A DNA stretch of 64,000 bases from Mesocentrotus franciscanus (GCA_037976565.1 CP137671.1:20729267-20793266), one strand, 5' to 3'. Shown: positions 1 to 12,999, counted from the first letter of the stretch. Notes: generated by a model from the letters alone, not told the origin. Made by a program: numbers and translations.

Positions 1-1735
1 CTGACCATTGCTGGTCTGTTAATCCAATCTAATCTAAACACCTGTTCAAGGAAATTACTATGGATTATGATTTCTTCACTGTGATTACCATCACTTGATT
101 TCTAGATCCTTCATATTCAACGAGGTCAGAAACTCTTTTTCATCCTCACTTGATTTATTGAGCTGTCTCCCTGTATGCACTTCCCATAGAAATTTTAATT
201 AAAAAAACAAATACCACATTGGTTTCTAGTATTGTGAGCGCTAGTGAATGCAGATCTGAAAAGCTAAATATTTGATTTTTCCTTTTAAAGAAAATAATTG
301 TGCACTTCGTTTAGCACTGGAGGTTGTGCTTCATTTTTCTAGAAGTGATAGTACAGTTAAATTCCGATGTCGTTTGAAGCTCGTGAATTCATTAACTCGG
401 TCACAATCTTAAGAATCGGTTTTGATGCTGTAAAAGTGTAAATATGATGGATTCTTCATTGATAGAGATATAGAAATAGAAAAGAAAAGGGCATTTGTAG
501 AGATTTGTCTAATTATCTTATTATCTTATGTGGTGAAAGCTGTAATTGACAATTAAAATTGAGAGGGGGGAAGGGGGATTAGCTCAAACTGTTTCTACAG
601 TGTATTGAACTCTTGATCAACCAGTAATATTGACATTTACGCTCACATACAGTGTATCATTTCTGAATATATCATAGGCAACTTTCAATGTGAGGAAGTG
701 CTCTCTTCCTTCCTCCGACTTCCATAGCTGAAAATGCTTTTCAGTATTGTTCCCTTAATCAGTTTGTATCAGTGTTTGAAACAAATTTCACAACATGAAT
801 TTCACCCCTGGTGTTTCCCTTTCACAAGATAAATGTATTTCTTCATTTTTTTTATATCAAGTACATTTTGATGTTTTAAAAAACAGATAATGCCATGTTC
901 TCCCACCATTTTCTTTCTCTTAACTCGATACAGAATTACAAAAATGTTTTTTCTGAATGTGATCTAAATAAATCTGCACATGCGTGTATTTCTTTACGGT
1001 CCTCTTACAATATTCTGTTCAAAATATATGCCCTATTGTCAATGTTGTATTTTTTCTTTTTCTTTAAACATTTTATGGCCATACATGTATTAAATACAGA
1101 TTTAACAAGATACTCATTTTAGTTTTTCCTATCTTCTGTCCTACAGGCTTGTCTAATAACAGGTGTAGCCTGATGTTGAGTGACTGCCAACCATGTTAAA
1201 AGGTAAACAGAAAGAAGAAATAGAAACTAGAAAGAACCTTCTTTTTTTCTTCCTTTCTATCTTTTATTTTTGTTTTTGCTCTTGCCAAAATGATTTGACA
1301 CGGTAAGATTGTCATAATCAAGAAATTAGCAGTTCCAAAGATTTTGTAGCATTTTTAACTAATTTTGTATTTTTATCAAAATTTTGATGAATAACAATTC
1401 TTTCATTGATTCCTTCATAACTGTTGTTTTCGCTTCAATGAGTATGATAGAGCACTGTTATTCTTGAAAAAGAATTTTCTTAAAATAATTAGCATCTGAG
1501 CTGTGAATATGTTGCTGTAGTGGAGGTGGGAGGGGCAGCCTGCTTGTAATAATAATAATACTAATACATGTAATAATAATATGTCTTGTTTACCCAGGGT
1601 AGCCTCATCAGTATTAATACTGTTCTCCCAGAGGGCCCTGCAATCATATTATTACCCCGGGTTGTACGAGAAGAGTTTCATACATTATATATCAGAGGAA
1701 TTCTAATAAACGTTTGTCTCTTTATAATATGGTAG
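1..1735. other. AT-rich non-coding stretch, intron or intergenic
   Basis: I see no exon with convincing splice sites here. The short ORFs are AT-driven. A (TAA)n-like run at about 1547-1580 is followed by a motif-rich block (about 1580-1670, containing ccagggtagcctcatcag and cagagggccctgcaatcat) that looks like the tail of a dispersed repeat. If the gene at 1736 is real, this stretch is mostly its upstream intron. Confidence 0.4.
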
Positions 1736-2833
1736 GATCATCAATTCAACTAGAAGAGAGAGAGAAGAGAGGAAGAATTCCATTCCTTCGATGCAGCCAG
1801 CATAATGCATCCCTGAAACTACTAGAATGGTAATACATTTGAGAGAACTGTTGATCATTAGGCAACTTCATTTACAAAGGTTATAGAGGTTAATTTCAGT
1901 TGAACATTCATGTACTACCGTAGCACTGGTTATTTTTCAGTAAAGACTGTTAACCAATTCACATGAACATCCTTTGCTTCCAAATGATGATGATGCACAG
2001 GATTGATATACTGCCATGTTTTTGTCTTAAAAAGCATCCAAAGGCACAGTCTCCTTCAGTCAAGTTGGTATTTTATACATCTGTTGATAAACGTGAGATT
2101 TAAGGCATTATTTTTAAGTGTTCTTGACTGTCTATTGGGCAAAGAAGGGAGAGAGAAAGAGTTCCACAAGCAGGGAGATGACACAAAGTCACTTCCTCTG
2201 AATCTACCAGTCCTGAACATGGTAATATAAAAGCAAATGATATGCATCCATTTTATAATGTACAGTTAACTCTGCATAACTCGAATCGAAGTTGCACTTG
2301 TCCAATTTTCACCAAGTCCTGTTCAAAACATGTTATTTACACTTCGTAATAAAATTTTGCTGAAGTCAAACTATTATTTGTGGTCCCAACAGATTCAACT
2401 TACGTAGAGTTATCTGTATTTAACTGCTATCATGTTTTTTTTTATAATTTTTTTTTATTTAGGGAGGAGAACAAAGTTGACTTCCAAGCATCTGAGCAGA
2501 AATACACCTCCTTATGGGATGATGACTCCTGGCATCACGAAGTGCGTGTGGGAAGGTCATCATGCTCAGATTCATGTAAGTAAATAAGACTACTGTAAAA
2601 ACAGAAACTTTGCGACATGAACATGTCAGAATTGTAAACAACAAACACTGTTTGCACAAGATCAGAGAGACTTTCTTTAAAAAACAAAAAAAGATAGAAA
2701 GTAATTTCTATTTCACTTCAATTTCTTGTATTTCACCTATCCAGATGCGGTAACATTACAAAGACGAATTGAATATACGGAATGTGATTCCTATAGGCAA
2801 CAGAATACAACAATGACAGTGCCCTTGGTGTAA
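1736..2833 (+). CDS. 3' end of an unrecognised gene, four candidate exons
   Basis: Candidate exons are 1736-1829, 2119-2221, 2467-2575 and 2745-2833. Each has an AG acceptor and GT donor (gtaata, gtaata, gtaagt), and the phases agree (2, 0, 1), giving one open frame to a TAA at 2831-2833. The joined peptide is hydrophilic: it opens SSIQLEEREKRGRIPFLRCS, has a middle section with FHKQGDDTKS, and closes RRIEYTECDSYRQQNTTMTV followed by PLV. It shows no membrane segment or domain that I recognise. The third exon uses the second of two close AG acceptors (2465-2466); the first would break the phase. An AATAAA lies near 3290. What is seen is four-exon phase agreement; that it is a real gene is inference. 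RNA support would decide it. Confidence 0.42.
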
Positions 2834-5450
2834 TTTATGTCAAAGTCTTTGTGATCTTGTCTTTTAGTCATTAGTGGTGCTGTCATTTCACAGCATGATG
2901 AATTGCACATTCGGACCTTTTAGCTTTCATGGAAATCGCATATGGACCGTGATGGAAAAAGTTTGAGATCCCCTGCCTTATGTAGATCTGCACCTGCACC
3001 TGCATTTGCATTTGCCATTGACTCTTCACCCATGTTCTTGATCTTGTTTCCACTTGTTTCGTTATTATCACAAGGAATATTTCTAACTCCATGTTCTTGT
3101 ACTGTCTTCTGTTGCAGGTTGGAGGTTCCATAGTCTTCAAAGAATCTGATGAACCACATCAAGGATAGAGAGGAAATGTCTTGGACATCTACAACAGTTC
3201 CACCTGGAAGCCCGTTCATCAAACTATTGCCAGCATTTCCACGGTCATGGAAAAATACATTCTTCTGGTAGTCATAGGAAATTAAATAAAATCTCCCAAA
3301 TTCATGAAAAGTTGTGGAAATCGATCGTGGGTGTGGGCCGTGTGTGGCTATGGCATCCTTCAAGTTTGAACCGACAATGGGCGTGGTATTTGGATGCCGC
3401 AACCCATACCGAAATGTACTTATTTGGTCATGGAAAGTCATGGAATTTGGTTCTCACATTTCTGTGGGAACCCTGTATTGTGATCTTAATTGAATTATTA
3501 TATTGTGTCTATTTTCGCACAAGCATTATGGCATTAATGGGAAACTAGATGAAAGCCCTGGGGGACATACACACTCTATATCCCAGTGTATGAGATGAGC
3601 ATAGTGGATGTCACATATCTGTGTAATATAACAAATGTACCAAGAGGTATTAATTGCATACTTTGGTGTGCATTTTTTTCCCCAAAAATTTGGCTCTTTT
3701 TTTTTTTGCCATTCATTTGCACATTTTGAACGAGGTTCGTAGAATTAACAGTCTAACCGGCTTGTGATTTATTTTTGTTGATAGTGTAAACAAACCACTT
3801 TAGAATAATACATGTCATTTGGCATGACATAACATTCATATTTTCTATTATAATAGTCCTTATTGTTGAAAATACATGCACCTGATCATAATGGTAACAC
3901 CAATATATTTTGAGGCTCAGAAAAGCAGAGGAAGTCGGGTTACTGTGTAATCTGTGATTTGAAAATATGAAAATATTCTAACTTGTGCTTTGTCACATGT
4001 ACTTAGTGTATGATTAAACATAAACATATGTTCTGGAAATGAATATTGGAATGTTTAAAATCATCTTTGTTTCATGTCAATGTGATGGATATGTGTGAGA
4101 AAAGAGTGATGATGGATGATTCTTAGAATGATTGAAGAGGGGAAGAATGGTTGAATTGATGATTGAGAATGAAAATGGGTCACAAAGAGTTTCAGGAAAT
4201 GAACTCCAGGGCAATGTCAATACCCTATAGTTTTGCCTAATAAATAATGTTTTGATTATGCAATCTGTTATTGTAACATTTGTACATCTCAATCAATACA
4301 TGTAGGGCATTCACAAGGATACTGAAAATGACCCCAAAATCTTTTATACGTGAGAAAGTCCCACTTTGTGCATTTCAGAATAATCACTGCCAAAGTGTTT
4401 GCCCTCCTGAGAAGAATACTTCCACCTGTGTATCAGAGAATGTGCTGTCGGTGAATAAATGAATGATGAGTACATAACTTTCACGAGCATGAATCCCGTA
4501 TTTGGTACAAATGACCTTTATCTGCCTATGCGCAGACAGCATCTACGAACTGGCTTATTGCCTATGGGTCAATGGAAGTCTGCTATGTATTTATGGTTGA
4601 TGGCTAATTGAATGATCAGTCGATGATTGATTGATTGGTGATGATGAAGGACGATGATGGAGATGACTGATGATCTAAGATGAAATAAAGACTAATGGTT
4701 TATGACAGAGGAAAAGGATAGTGGAAATGACTTGTATGTTATACAGTGTATATGGTTGATGAATATTAGAGGGATGGGTGGTGATCACGTACGGAAGAGG
4801 ATGAAAATGGATGAAAGTGATGGATGGATAATACCGGTGATGTGAGAGGGAGAGGATGTTTGTTTCTGAAAGAGAAGGACAGTCGGTGATGAAAGATGAT
4901 GATGGCATTCATGAGTAGGATGGCTATAATAATATTGATGGAAGAGACACTGGATCAATAATGGCAGGGGGCACGACTGATTGAAGGAAAGGAGGATTAA
5001 GAGACGGGCACTGAAGGATGACTGATGTAAGATGTAGATTTCTAGTCGTTGATGGAATTAAGTTAATGTGAAATTAAAGAAAATATCAATCGAAATGTCC
5101 CTCTCGTTGACAAGCCAACACTTTCTTGATATTAAAATGAGCAGTCAATAGCCAGCCACTAATAATGACGACCCCACACACACACATACACACAAAGTTT
5201 TCCTTTTCTTTACACCGCCTAGATATGTCAACAAAACATTCAAAATTTTGGCAATGAAAAGGGTAAAAAGAAATGATGCAGTGGTGTCGATAAACAATAA
5301 TGATATAGTAATAATAGTAATAATAGTAATGATAATAGTAATACATGGAATTTATAACAGATAAAGCGCTTTTAATAAGTGTTTCAAAGAGGGTGTGGGC
5401 CACTAGCACATTTGAAGAAGGGGCAAGATTGGACAATTTGTCCCTCCTGA
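2834..5450. other. 3' flank and low-complexity DNA
   Basis: No gene is seen. About 2890-3480 has several copies of a tcatgga/gtcatggaaa motif and looks like a degenerate dispersed repeat. About 4080-5030 is rich in gatgatgg-type trinucleotide and tetranucleotide runs. A (CA)n run lies near 5175-5195 and an ATA/ATAGTA microsatellite at about 5290-5345. The ORFs crossing these are products of the simple repeats. Confidence 0.4.
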
Positions 5451-6755
5451 CGGTTTTTTGACCAAGAAAATTCAGACGTAATATATATAGCAGCTAGGTC
5501 ATGGAATTTGTAAGGTAATGATGGCAAGATTGCTAAATGCACGAAATATTCAGAAAGAAGCTACTGCTCGGTCGCAAAACAGCGATGCTACTTAGCATTT
5601 GTTCGGTGGTGGGGGCAATCATCGATCCCCTTTGCTCAACTAAATTAATTACCGTACGTAAGCTCTTGGCTGAGGCCAAGGTCTGGAAACTCTGGTGTGG
5701 GCCATTTGACTTCCCGCCCCATTTAAAATGGCCAGGCGACGTACGTCGATCCCTACTATATATTAAAAACAAACAAAAAATATGGGGGCACCTAGTCTTC
5801 GATCCCTGACCTCAAGTTTTCCAACGTCTCACTTTGACATTTTTCTTCAGGATGTGACGAATAAACTCTTCACGTGCCCGTAAAAGCTAAAACGATCGAT
5901 GTTCACACAAAACACCTGCCATCCTGTGCTCCTAGCTTCCTTTTCCCTTCCATTATAACACCTCTCTGTACATGCAACGATACACTTACAGACAGACCCG
6001 ACTATATATATACACTGCACAGTCGAACCCGTACGCGTGAACGGAAATGTTATGAAGAAATTGTATAAAACTGATAAAAACAAAAAAAAAGATTGCCACT
6101 TAATCAACTGGCCTTTGGTTGGTGTCAGCACGTGGGGCCAACAAGGAGAATTTAGATTCTGCTTTAGCGCCTTGTTGTACTTTCAATAAAGTTGATTGTA
6201 CCGGAGTTAATTAAGGAGTGTTTATGTCTAATCGTTGATGACAGGTTTTGCGAAATATGAATGCATACAAAAGAAAATGATTTAGCATCCTGACCAAAGC
6301 TAGACTGCATCTGCGGAATCAAGAAAATAAACAGACTGAATAACGATGGTGTGAAATGAATAAACTCTGTTAAGTTTTCATTTTTGTTTATTTCTGTTTT
6401 CGAAACGATCATACAAAATACAAAATGCATTGAATAAATCGTAGGCAATGACCATGCCATTAAATAATATAAAAAATTATAGTGATTTACATGCAAGAAT
6501 AATTAACAACTTAATAAACAACTTTTTGCTGTAATTCCCGATACATGCGAACGTGTCCACGATCTGCACATGTCAAAAACTGACGGCAGACAGAAAAGTC
6601 TTTGAACCAGGGGGTACCTGCAACATCTACTGCTACCTGGGCGGCGAATATATCGCCGAGCCATTTCTGGCCCTTGATACACATTAGAAAAATAAGATAC
6701 ACATGTATTTGGAAATGTAACGGCATCCTAGCATTTTGTAGGAGTAAATGCATTG
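5451..6755. other. Non-coding stretch, nothing recognised
   Basis: No exon with paired splice sites, RNA gene or clear repeat end was recognised. ORFs on both strands are short and show no family resemblance. Confidence 0.35.
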
Positions 6756-6756
6756 T

Positions 6757-6953
6757 AGTGGCGTAACAAGGATTCTCTGGCGAGGGGGGGAAGTCCCAAA
6801 ATTATGTGACAAGAAAAAAAAGGGGGTTATCTGAGATTAATTTTTTGGGGGTATGCCGTTTTGGCTAAGATTATTTTTTTTAACATTAAAAAGAAATTCC
6901 AACATGAGAGGGGGAATGTGCCCCAAGTACCCCTGGATCCGCCACTGGCTAGA
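6757..6953. mobile_element. Small element with gtggcg / cgccac ends
   Basis: The left end reads agtggcgtaacaagg and the right end ctggatccgccact, an imperfect inverted repeat of the kind seen at 11991 and 36838 in this window. The interior has G-rich runs (gagggggg). No target-site duplication was found, so the boundaries are approximate. Confidence 0.4.
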
Positions 6954-7824
6954 CCTATTTGAACATAAACATGACCATTGCATGCTAGCTCATTAATCAC
7001 ACGGGCGATTTGGCAAAGCAAACGTATAATATATCCATAGCAACCAAACAAACGATGGCAGGTGTCACTGCACTTTCCGAGTGAAATTGTATTCCGGAAT
7101 CATCAAAGAGAAATGGCCCATTAGGTGGGTTTACATGCGGGTGTGTGTAATAGGGAGTACTCGTAACGAATCCTCAGGCGGTGGTGGATAATTTTCCTTG
7201 TTTTGGGGCGGGGGTAGGGCACAACCCCCTCGGACCCCTCGGACCTCCCTCATCCATTAAAATAAAATCTTCTTAATGCCAGTCAAAGACTTTTTTTCGT
7301 GAATTGGTACCTAACAAAATATTATAACCTTTTTTTATATTCTTTTTGTTTGTTTCTTTTCAGAAATTTTCGGTACCCCCCGTCCCGTTTTAAGGACCTG
7401 CTACTCCACAGTGAGATGACATCCGCATCGCCCCGACATGTATAATATTGTGATTACAACGTAGACAAAAGATCACCAAATGTCCATTTCGCCACCTCAA
7501 TTACATTCAAATATAAATTTAATAAACATATCTTTGCTAATAAGTAATATTGTATATAGGCCCTACTGATGCATGACCAAGAAACGTGTATATAAAAACA
7601 CAAAAACAGGCAGACAGCACGATCGAAGAGACTTTCGCAAAATCAACCCAAGTCAATTTCAAAAGCCTTGTTCAATACCTTTATAAAATAATGTGCGAAC
7701 GATTTACATAATCCGAACATGATTTCTATATATGAAATACAATAGGGAATTGAAATTGCCCATGAGTTGAATTTTCGAAAGACTTTGCGATCATGTTATA
7801 TCAATGGCGGACGTTATGTCATGT
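6954..7824. other. Non-coding stretch, nothing recognised
   Basis: Intergenic AT-rich sequence with scattered G/C-rich patches (about 7195-7255, ccccctcggacccctcgg). No gene, RNA or element ends recognised. Confidence 0.35.
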
Positions 7825-7964
7825 CGAATTCCAGCTCGACTCCTACGCCAGACACCTTTAAGAAGCATTTGAAGACGTATGTATTTTACTGATTTTCCCA
7901 CCTTCATACCTTGTAAAGCGCTGTGAAACCGATTGTACTTGTGAGAGCGCTATATAAATAAACA

Positions 7965-7994
<30 letters not shown>
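7825..7994 (+). mobile_element. 5'-truncated CR1-like LINE, 3' tail only
   Basis: The frame from about 7833 reads TPDTFKKHLKTYVFY then a stop. This resembles the C-terminus of CR1-like reverse transcriptase ORFs, and the fuller LINE at 39.9 kb has a comparable end. It is followed by aagcgctgtgaaacc, gagcgctatataaat and an (ATT)n tail at about 7969-7994. The 3' end with gcgctatataaat matches the LINE ending near 40070. This is a dead, truncated copy. Confidence 0.65.
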
Positions 7995-7996
<2 letters not shown>

Positions 7997-8829
7997 ACTT
8001 TGACGATTTCCTTAAACGTAACCATCAAAACATGACCAAGGAAATGCAAACCTTTTAAACAAACATACAAATTTGAAACTTCGTATTGAATAGAACAGTT
8101 CGAGTTACTGAATACAGTAAAATAATCTAAATTGTCTCTCTCGCCGGACTCTTATGGAAATCATCTTTTGTTGTTAAGGTGTTCCACCCCGTGAGAGGAA
8201 AACTGATAATGTATGAATGAAAGAATCTTTCTCATCCTGTTTCTCTCCTGCATGAGACGTATATAGTGACGAGTTATTCCCTTAACCTACTATTATTGAA
8301 TGAATGAACTACAATAGTCTTTACATATATACTTATAATCCAGTATACATACATTACTTGTTGCTATGTCGGACAAGCCTCTATCAAGCTTTCAGGTTGT
8401 CAAGAACAACCTTTGTTTAAAAAAGTATGTATAACATTTGAATATGTTAGTAAACCGGTCTATTAGTAGGACATTGATCCGTTTTCGTCTCTGCTTTTGA
8501 TTTTGCTTGATTCCTTGTAGGCTTGTAAGTTGTACTTCTGTTTTCTTTGAGGCCTTTGTCCTCTTCCATGTATAGTTTTTTGTTTTTCTGTCTTTTTCTT
8601 TTCCAACTGACTGTTTCCAACCGTATTGCTTTAGTTTCCAAAAAGAAAATAAATTTTGCAGTACCTGCATTCCATTTTCATGTATACTATCCGCACAACA
8701 TGATCACCCATTTAAGATAAAAGCATATTTGAGTAGCACAGGGAATTTTTAACACGATCTTGAGATTTATGATAATTATGTAAGATTCAAAGAACGTATT
8801 GTCACAAAATCATGGCGTGAAATGCAGTT
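7995..8829. other. Non-coding flank
   Basis: AT-rich. No exon or repeat boundary was recognised. It lies downstream of the - strand dynein light chain gene and may include distal 3' UTR. Confidence 0.3.
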
Positions 8830-9036
8830 CTGTGATAAATATGAAAACATTCAGTAATTACTTTGTACAAAAAAAAGATATAAACAAAATGTTTATGTAT
8901 ATTATCATATTCTATAAATGCCTATAATATATATTTTTGCACTTGTAGATATATGATAATTAATGAAAGTGGTGTTTACAAAGTGTTTTAAAAAAATTAA
9001 AAACCCAATATATTATATACATAATTTGCACTTTTT
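8830..9036 (-). repeat. 3' flank block duplicated at the window's right end
   Basis: The block begins ctgtgataaatatgaaaaca and includes catattctataaa, tttgcacttg and a closing ataatttgcactt. The same ordered landmarks recur at 63768-64000, diverged but readily aligned. It lies 114 bases past the stop of the Tctex1-domain gene, so it is probably its 3' UTR or flank. Confidence 0.65.
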
Positions 9037-9149
9037 GTTGTTGTTAACTCACGATGAAAGTGATATATAGTTCATGATTACCGGAGGCAGACATGAGACT
9101 TGCGTCTCAAACCTAGCGTCTCATATCCTTGCGTCATTAAACAATCGCA

Positions 9150-9917
9150 TCATTCGTAGTATAATCCATACACCGATACAATCGCGAAGAGAGTCGGGTT
9201 TTGGTAAACGGCCGTCGTGTAATTGTCGGTGTCGGCATTCCAGAGACATCGGCTGGCGATCTCAAAACTCTGTCCTCCAGCCGAGCTGAGCATGGTCTGG
9301 ACAACCAGCTTGTGTCTTACGAATCCCAGAGTCTTAACTCTGTCCTTGACAGCCTCTGCAATACGGACTGTCAGAAAGCCACTCCGCGATGAGTCGTACC
9401 GCTCATTTCCCAGGATCTGGTCTAGGAGTAGTTCGACCTCATGTTGAACGCTCAAAGGACGAAAGGTGTGCTCACGGTAGGGACCAAGCTGATAGGTATT
9501 CTCGATTCGCACAGACTCGGCCGAGTTGTTGTTGTTGCTAGTGTTGGTGAGGATGGACTTCTTGGAAGCGGTACGGATGAGGAGTGGGTTTCCAAGGGAC
9601 AGTGTGCCTTTGATCCCACCGCTGCCGCCGCCTACGCTTCCGCTGACCGCGGCTCCGTTGCGAATATTCAGCTTCTTCTTGAGGAGACTCCACTGCGAGA
9701 GCTTCCTCGTCTTTCCGCCGTTGCTCGGTTTGCTGGCGTCGCTATGAGGACTGCTTCCTCCACCGACCAAGGATCCGTTGTCGCTCCCACCACCGCCTCT
9801 CGATCCGCCGTCGCTGCCGCCAACCTTGGTGGAAGGTCCGTCGCCTCCAGAAACACTCTCTGCCTTCTTAGATGGCACTGTGGCAGGGCTATTCTTCAGT
9901 TGCTTGACAGCAGCCAT
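9150..9917 (-). CDS. Tctex1-domain dynein light chain (DYNLT4/DYNLT5-like)
   Basis: A single open frame of 255 residues. The C-terminal half (about residues 145-255) is a Tctex1 domain: ENTYQLGPY opens it, RHKLVVQTML is the central strand, SRCLWNADTDNYTTAVYQN follows, and LFAIVSVYGLYYE closes it at the very end, as in the family. The N-terminal half is low-complexity Gly/Ser/Lys with SQWSLLKKKLNIRN, typical of the variable extension of Tctex1-domain-containing proteins rather than the short DYNLT1/3 form. Known role of the family: light chains that bind dynein intermediate chains or ciliary cargo. The ATG at 9917 has a good Kozak context (gcaATGg); the frame stays open upstream without another ATG. 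The coding part has no intron, which recalls the DYNLT4-type genes. Whether it is the 4 or 5 orthologue is undecided. Confidence 0.85.
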   Translation of the reverse strand: MAAVKQLKNSPATVPSKKAESVSGGDGPSTKVGGSDGGSRGGGGSDNGSLVGGGSSPHSDASKPSNGGKTRKLSQWSLLKKKLNIRNGAAVSGSVGGGSGGIKGTLSLGNPLLIRTASKKSILTNTSNNNNSAESVRIENTYQLGPYREHTFRPLSVQHEVELLLDQILGNERYDSSRSGFLTVRIAEAVKDRVKTLGFVRHKLVVQTMLSSAGGQSFEIASRCLWNADTDNYTTAVYQNPTLFAIVSVYGLYYE

Positions 9918-10903
9918 TGCCAAAACTCTAGCTTTAATTGATAAACAAAATCAGTTTAACGATAGGCTATTCCGTTATGATATTCGTTTCACAAATTGCG
10001 TCCACCATCCAGCTATATAATGAGCTTGCTTGCTCCCGAAAGACAAAAAGGTAAACTTTACGGCAGATGAAAATGCTAATAAAATTAATCACAGAATTCC
10101 TTCACGTAGAGATAAAATCCATATAATGTTATAAATCGAAGTATATAGGCCGGCATGATCTGGCTACTGATGGTAGTAGTGGTTGTTATTTTACCTGACT
10201 GCTAAGAAAGCATAAATGCTTGTTAGTAAGCAACCAGAGGACAGACGGCTTTAGGTCCTCTCCGAGGTGAGATGACAAAGAAAACAGAAAATTGCATATT
10301 CCCACTGTCGTATAATAATTATAAGCGCATTATCATCACTTGGATACAATATTGATCAACAAAATATTAATGGCGTGCGTTGTATCCAATTTCCGAATGA
10401 CCTAATTTATCATTCAGGCACTCGAGTTGTCTGTTCTCGGAGAGCGGAGACTATAGTGACTTCAAATAACAACACAAAGATTGCAATTACCACGTAACTA
10501 TGCAGACGTTCACAAAAGAATGCAAGCAAAAGTCAAATATATACCTGTCCTTTATAGTTTTCAATACTACACTTCACTGCCACTCTCGAACCAGTCGAGT
10601 GTGTCTAGGGAGAGTTTTGTTCAGTTCGAACTCTCTTTGAAGTGAATTAAAAATCCTTTCTGCAAACTGTGTGGTTTACATATGTTACAAAGGAAAGCAA
10701 AGCTGGGATGAAGAGGGATGAAGCCTGCTAACTGCTCACTAAAGATGGTTCACTCTCTAAAATGTGTACGTGCGCTGCCATGAGTTTATAGGTCTACTTG
10801 ATTTACATTAACAAATTAAATGAATGATGCATCTAATTTCCCGGCCCCCTGCGCCTGCGAAACCACCCTACTCACCATAGTAACGTAACGCCATTGGCCA
10901 TGC

Positions 10904-10907
<4 letters not shown>
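9918..10907. other. Upstream region of the dynein light chain gene
   Basis: No ORF of note. It probably holds the 5' UTR and promoter of the - strand gene, but I could not place a TATA box or initiator with confidence. Confidence 0.35.
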
Positions 10908-10939
<32 letters not shown>

Positions 10940-11013
10940 GCTAGCCTGCATAATTATGTCTCCCTCTCTCAATTCATTTATTCTATAAAACATATCCTCC
11001 CCTCTCTTCCCCC

Positions 11014-11080
<67 letters not shown>

Positions 11081-11402
11081 ATATATATATTCTCTCCCCT
11101 CTATAATTACTATCAATGTCATATAACCTGCCCCCATCTCCCACCCGCCCCAACTATATTACTACACTCACTGCCCCCCCCCCGCACACACATCCAAACA
11201 CTATCAATACCCCCTCTCTTTCCCCATTATATAGTAATGATAACACATACGCAGCTATTTTTATACCCTCTATCCATTGATCATAATTCAACGTATCTTC
11301 CTTCCGCATAATGTCATTTAATAGGCATTCAAAAAGTGATTAATCATTTCTAAAATGTAAAAGCTAATTCGAAATGGACGCAGAAAACTGAGAGACAGAT
11401 AA

Positions 11403-11454
<52 letters not shown>

Positions 11455-11455
11455 G
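10908..11455. repeat. (CT)n arrays followed by an opposing (GA)n array
   Basis: CT dinucleotide arrays occupy about 10909-10935 and 11010-11092, with a short (TA)n at 11082-11090. A GA array lies at about 11402-11455. The two types are complementary, so one strand could fold on itself across roughly 310-500 bases. ORFs here encode only Arg/Glu or Ser/Leu dipeptides. Confidence 0.85.
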
Positions 11456-11925
11456 AGGGGGGAAGAGTGGGACGAGGGGTTGGGGTTGGGGAGAGATTAA
11501 TGGATTATATACTCTGACGCTAAGATAATGACGCTGGAATAAAAATGACGCAAGCCTCATATCTGACAATGTCTGACTCCAGTATAGTCACGAACTACAT
11601 TATTTTCAGTATGATATCAACAATAGTTATAGTTTTGTACATGCATGGTCGTGTAATGATCTTTATAGATAACACATCTATTTATTTTTCCTTTTAAAAG
11701 AAATAGTACTGAATGTTTTCATTATACATGTACAAGGTCCTGTCACACCATGTTTCGTGACGATATCTACTTTTTATTTCATTAACTACCAATAACGAGA
11801 TTGTTAGCTCTCAAGAAAAAACAAATAATTATCATTATTTTCGTCTGCTTTAAGGGTTTTCACGTATTGATGTGCTAAAAGCCTTACATAATTATCTAGA
11901 GGAGAATAAGAAATGCTTTTCAAAC
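11456..11925. other. Non-coding stretch, nothing recognised
   Basis: AT-rich intergenic sequence between the simple repeats and the nested hAT-like elements. No feature supported. Confidence 0.3.
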
Positions 11926-11933
11926 CTTGGAGG

Positions 11934-12999
11934 CAGGGGCGGCGATTTCTTTTCATGACCGGGGGGGACGAAATGCGAGGGACGAGGGAGCAGTGGCGTA
12001 ATGACCAAAAACGTTTGGGGGGCAGAAAAAAAATCCACATCACCACCATTCTTACATGTTATATGAAGGCCCCGATGAACGTTTTTCAAAAAGGGGGCGG
12101 GCTAAAGTATTTATGATCAGGTTGAGCAAAGCAAGTGGAGCGTAAATTGACGTGGGGTCCAGCCCCGGCGGGGGTCAAGGGGCAGAGCCCCATGAAGCTC
12201 AGGGGTTTTAGGCATTTAATTAAGGTCAGATGAGCATATTTTGATACCTTATTTGTGTCACTGGCATGCAGGTCACTAACTGCAGTGGGGTCTGGGGGCG
12301 GACCCCAAAAGCTCAGGAGTTTTAGGCATTTAATAACGGTCAGATGAGCATCCAGGGGCCCGCCTTAGGGCCCTGGTGGGGTCTAGGGGGCGGAGCCCCC
12401 GGAAGCTCAGGGGTTTTAGGCATTTAATTAAGGTCAGATAAGCAACCAGGGGCACGCTTCAGGGCCCTTGGTGGGGTCCAGGGGGCGGAGCCCCCGGAAG
12501 CTCAGGGAAAAATCATGCCATTTCAGCAACATTTGTAAATCACTGGTATCGAATTAGAAATAAACCACATATATGAATTTTTTTTTGGGGGCAACTGCCC
12601 CCAAGCCCCGCATCAGTACGCCAGCGCGAGGGAGCATAGTGAACGAGAGGGGTGAAGGTGACGGAAGTGACTACCCCTCACAGTTTTTGAAGTTTTGTTG
12701 TATTAAAAAAACTATAGTATAAAAACAAGCAATATATTTTTTCACACTTCACTTTTCTACAATATCTACTTGTACATTTTGAAGGATATTATGCGAGGGA
12801 GCGTAGCTCCCGAGTGAGAAGATTTTGCATTTTATTTGTCTAAACACTGCATTCTTGGGCCCTCCAGAGCCTAAAAGTGTGTTGCAGTCTTCAGTCAGTA
12901 TTTGCTATACATTTTTTTGCACTTTTTCAAATTTTCCGGGGGACGATCCCCTAAAAAATCGAGGGGGACGTGTCCCCCCCCCCGGGATCGCCGCCCCTG
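11934..12999. mobile_element. Non-autonomous hAT-like element (outer)
   Basis: The left end reads CAGGGGCGGCGAT and the right end ATCGCCGCCCCTG, a 13-bp inverted repeat. It is flanked by a perfect 8-bp target-site duplication, CTTGGAGG, at 11926-11933 and 13000-13007. Eight-bp duplications with CAG...CTG ends are characteristic of hAT transposons. No transposase is encoded. The element is 1,066 bp including a second element inserted at 11991. Internal sequence is rich in gggggacg and ccccc runs. Confidence 0.85.
11991..12626. mobile_element. Non-autonomous hAT-like element nested in the outer one
   Basis: Ends CAGTGGCGTAATGA and tcAGTACGCCAGCG form an imperfect inverted repeat. It is flanked by a perfect 8-bp duplication, CGAGGGAG, at 11983-11990 and 12627-12634. 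Inside are about four tandem units of roughly 90-130 bp, each with cggagcccc and aagctcaggggttttaggca. It carries no ORF for a transposase. Confidence 0.85.

Noticed and set aside
9201..9941. + strand ORFs opposite the Tctex1 gene
   Set aside because: Antisense frames of a GC-rich coding region, with no family resemblance.
10937..11137. Arg-Glu dipeptide ORF
   Set aside because: Pure product of a (CT)n array.
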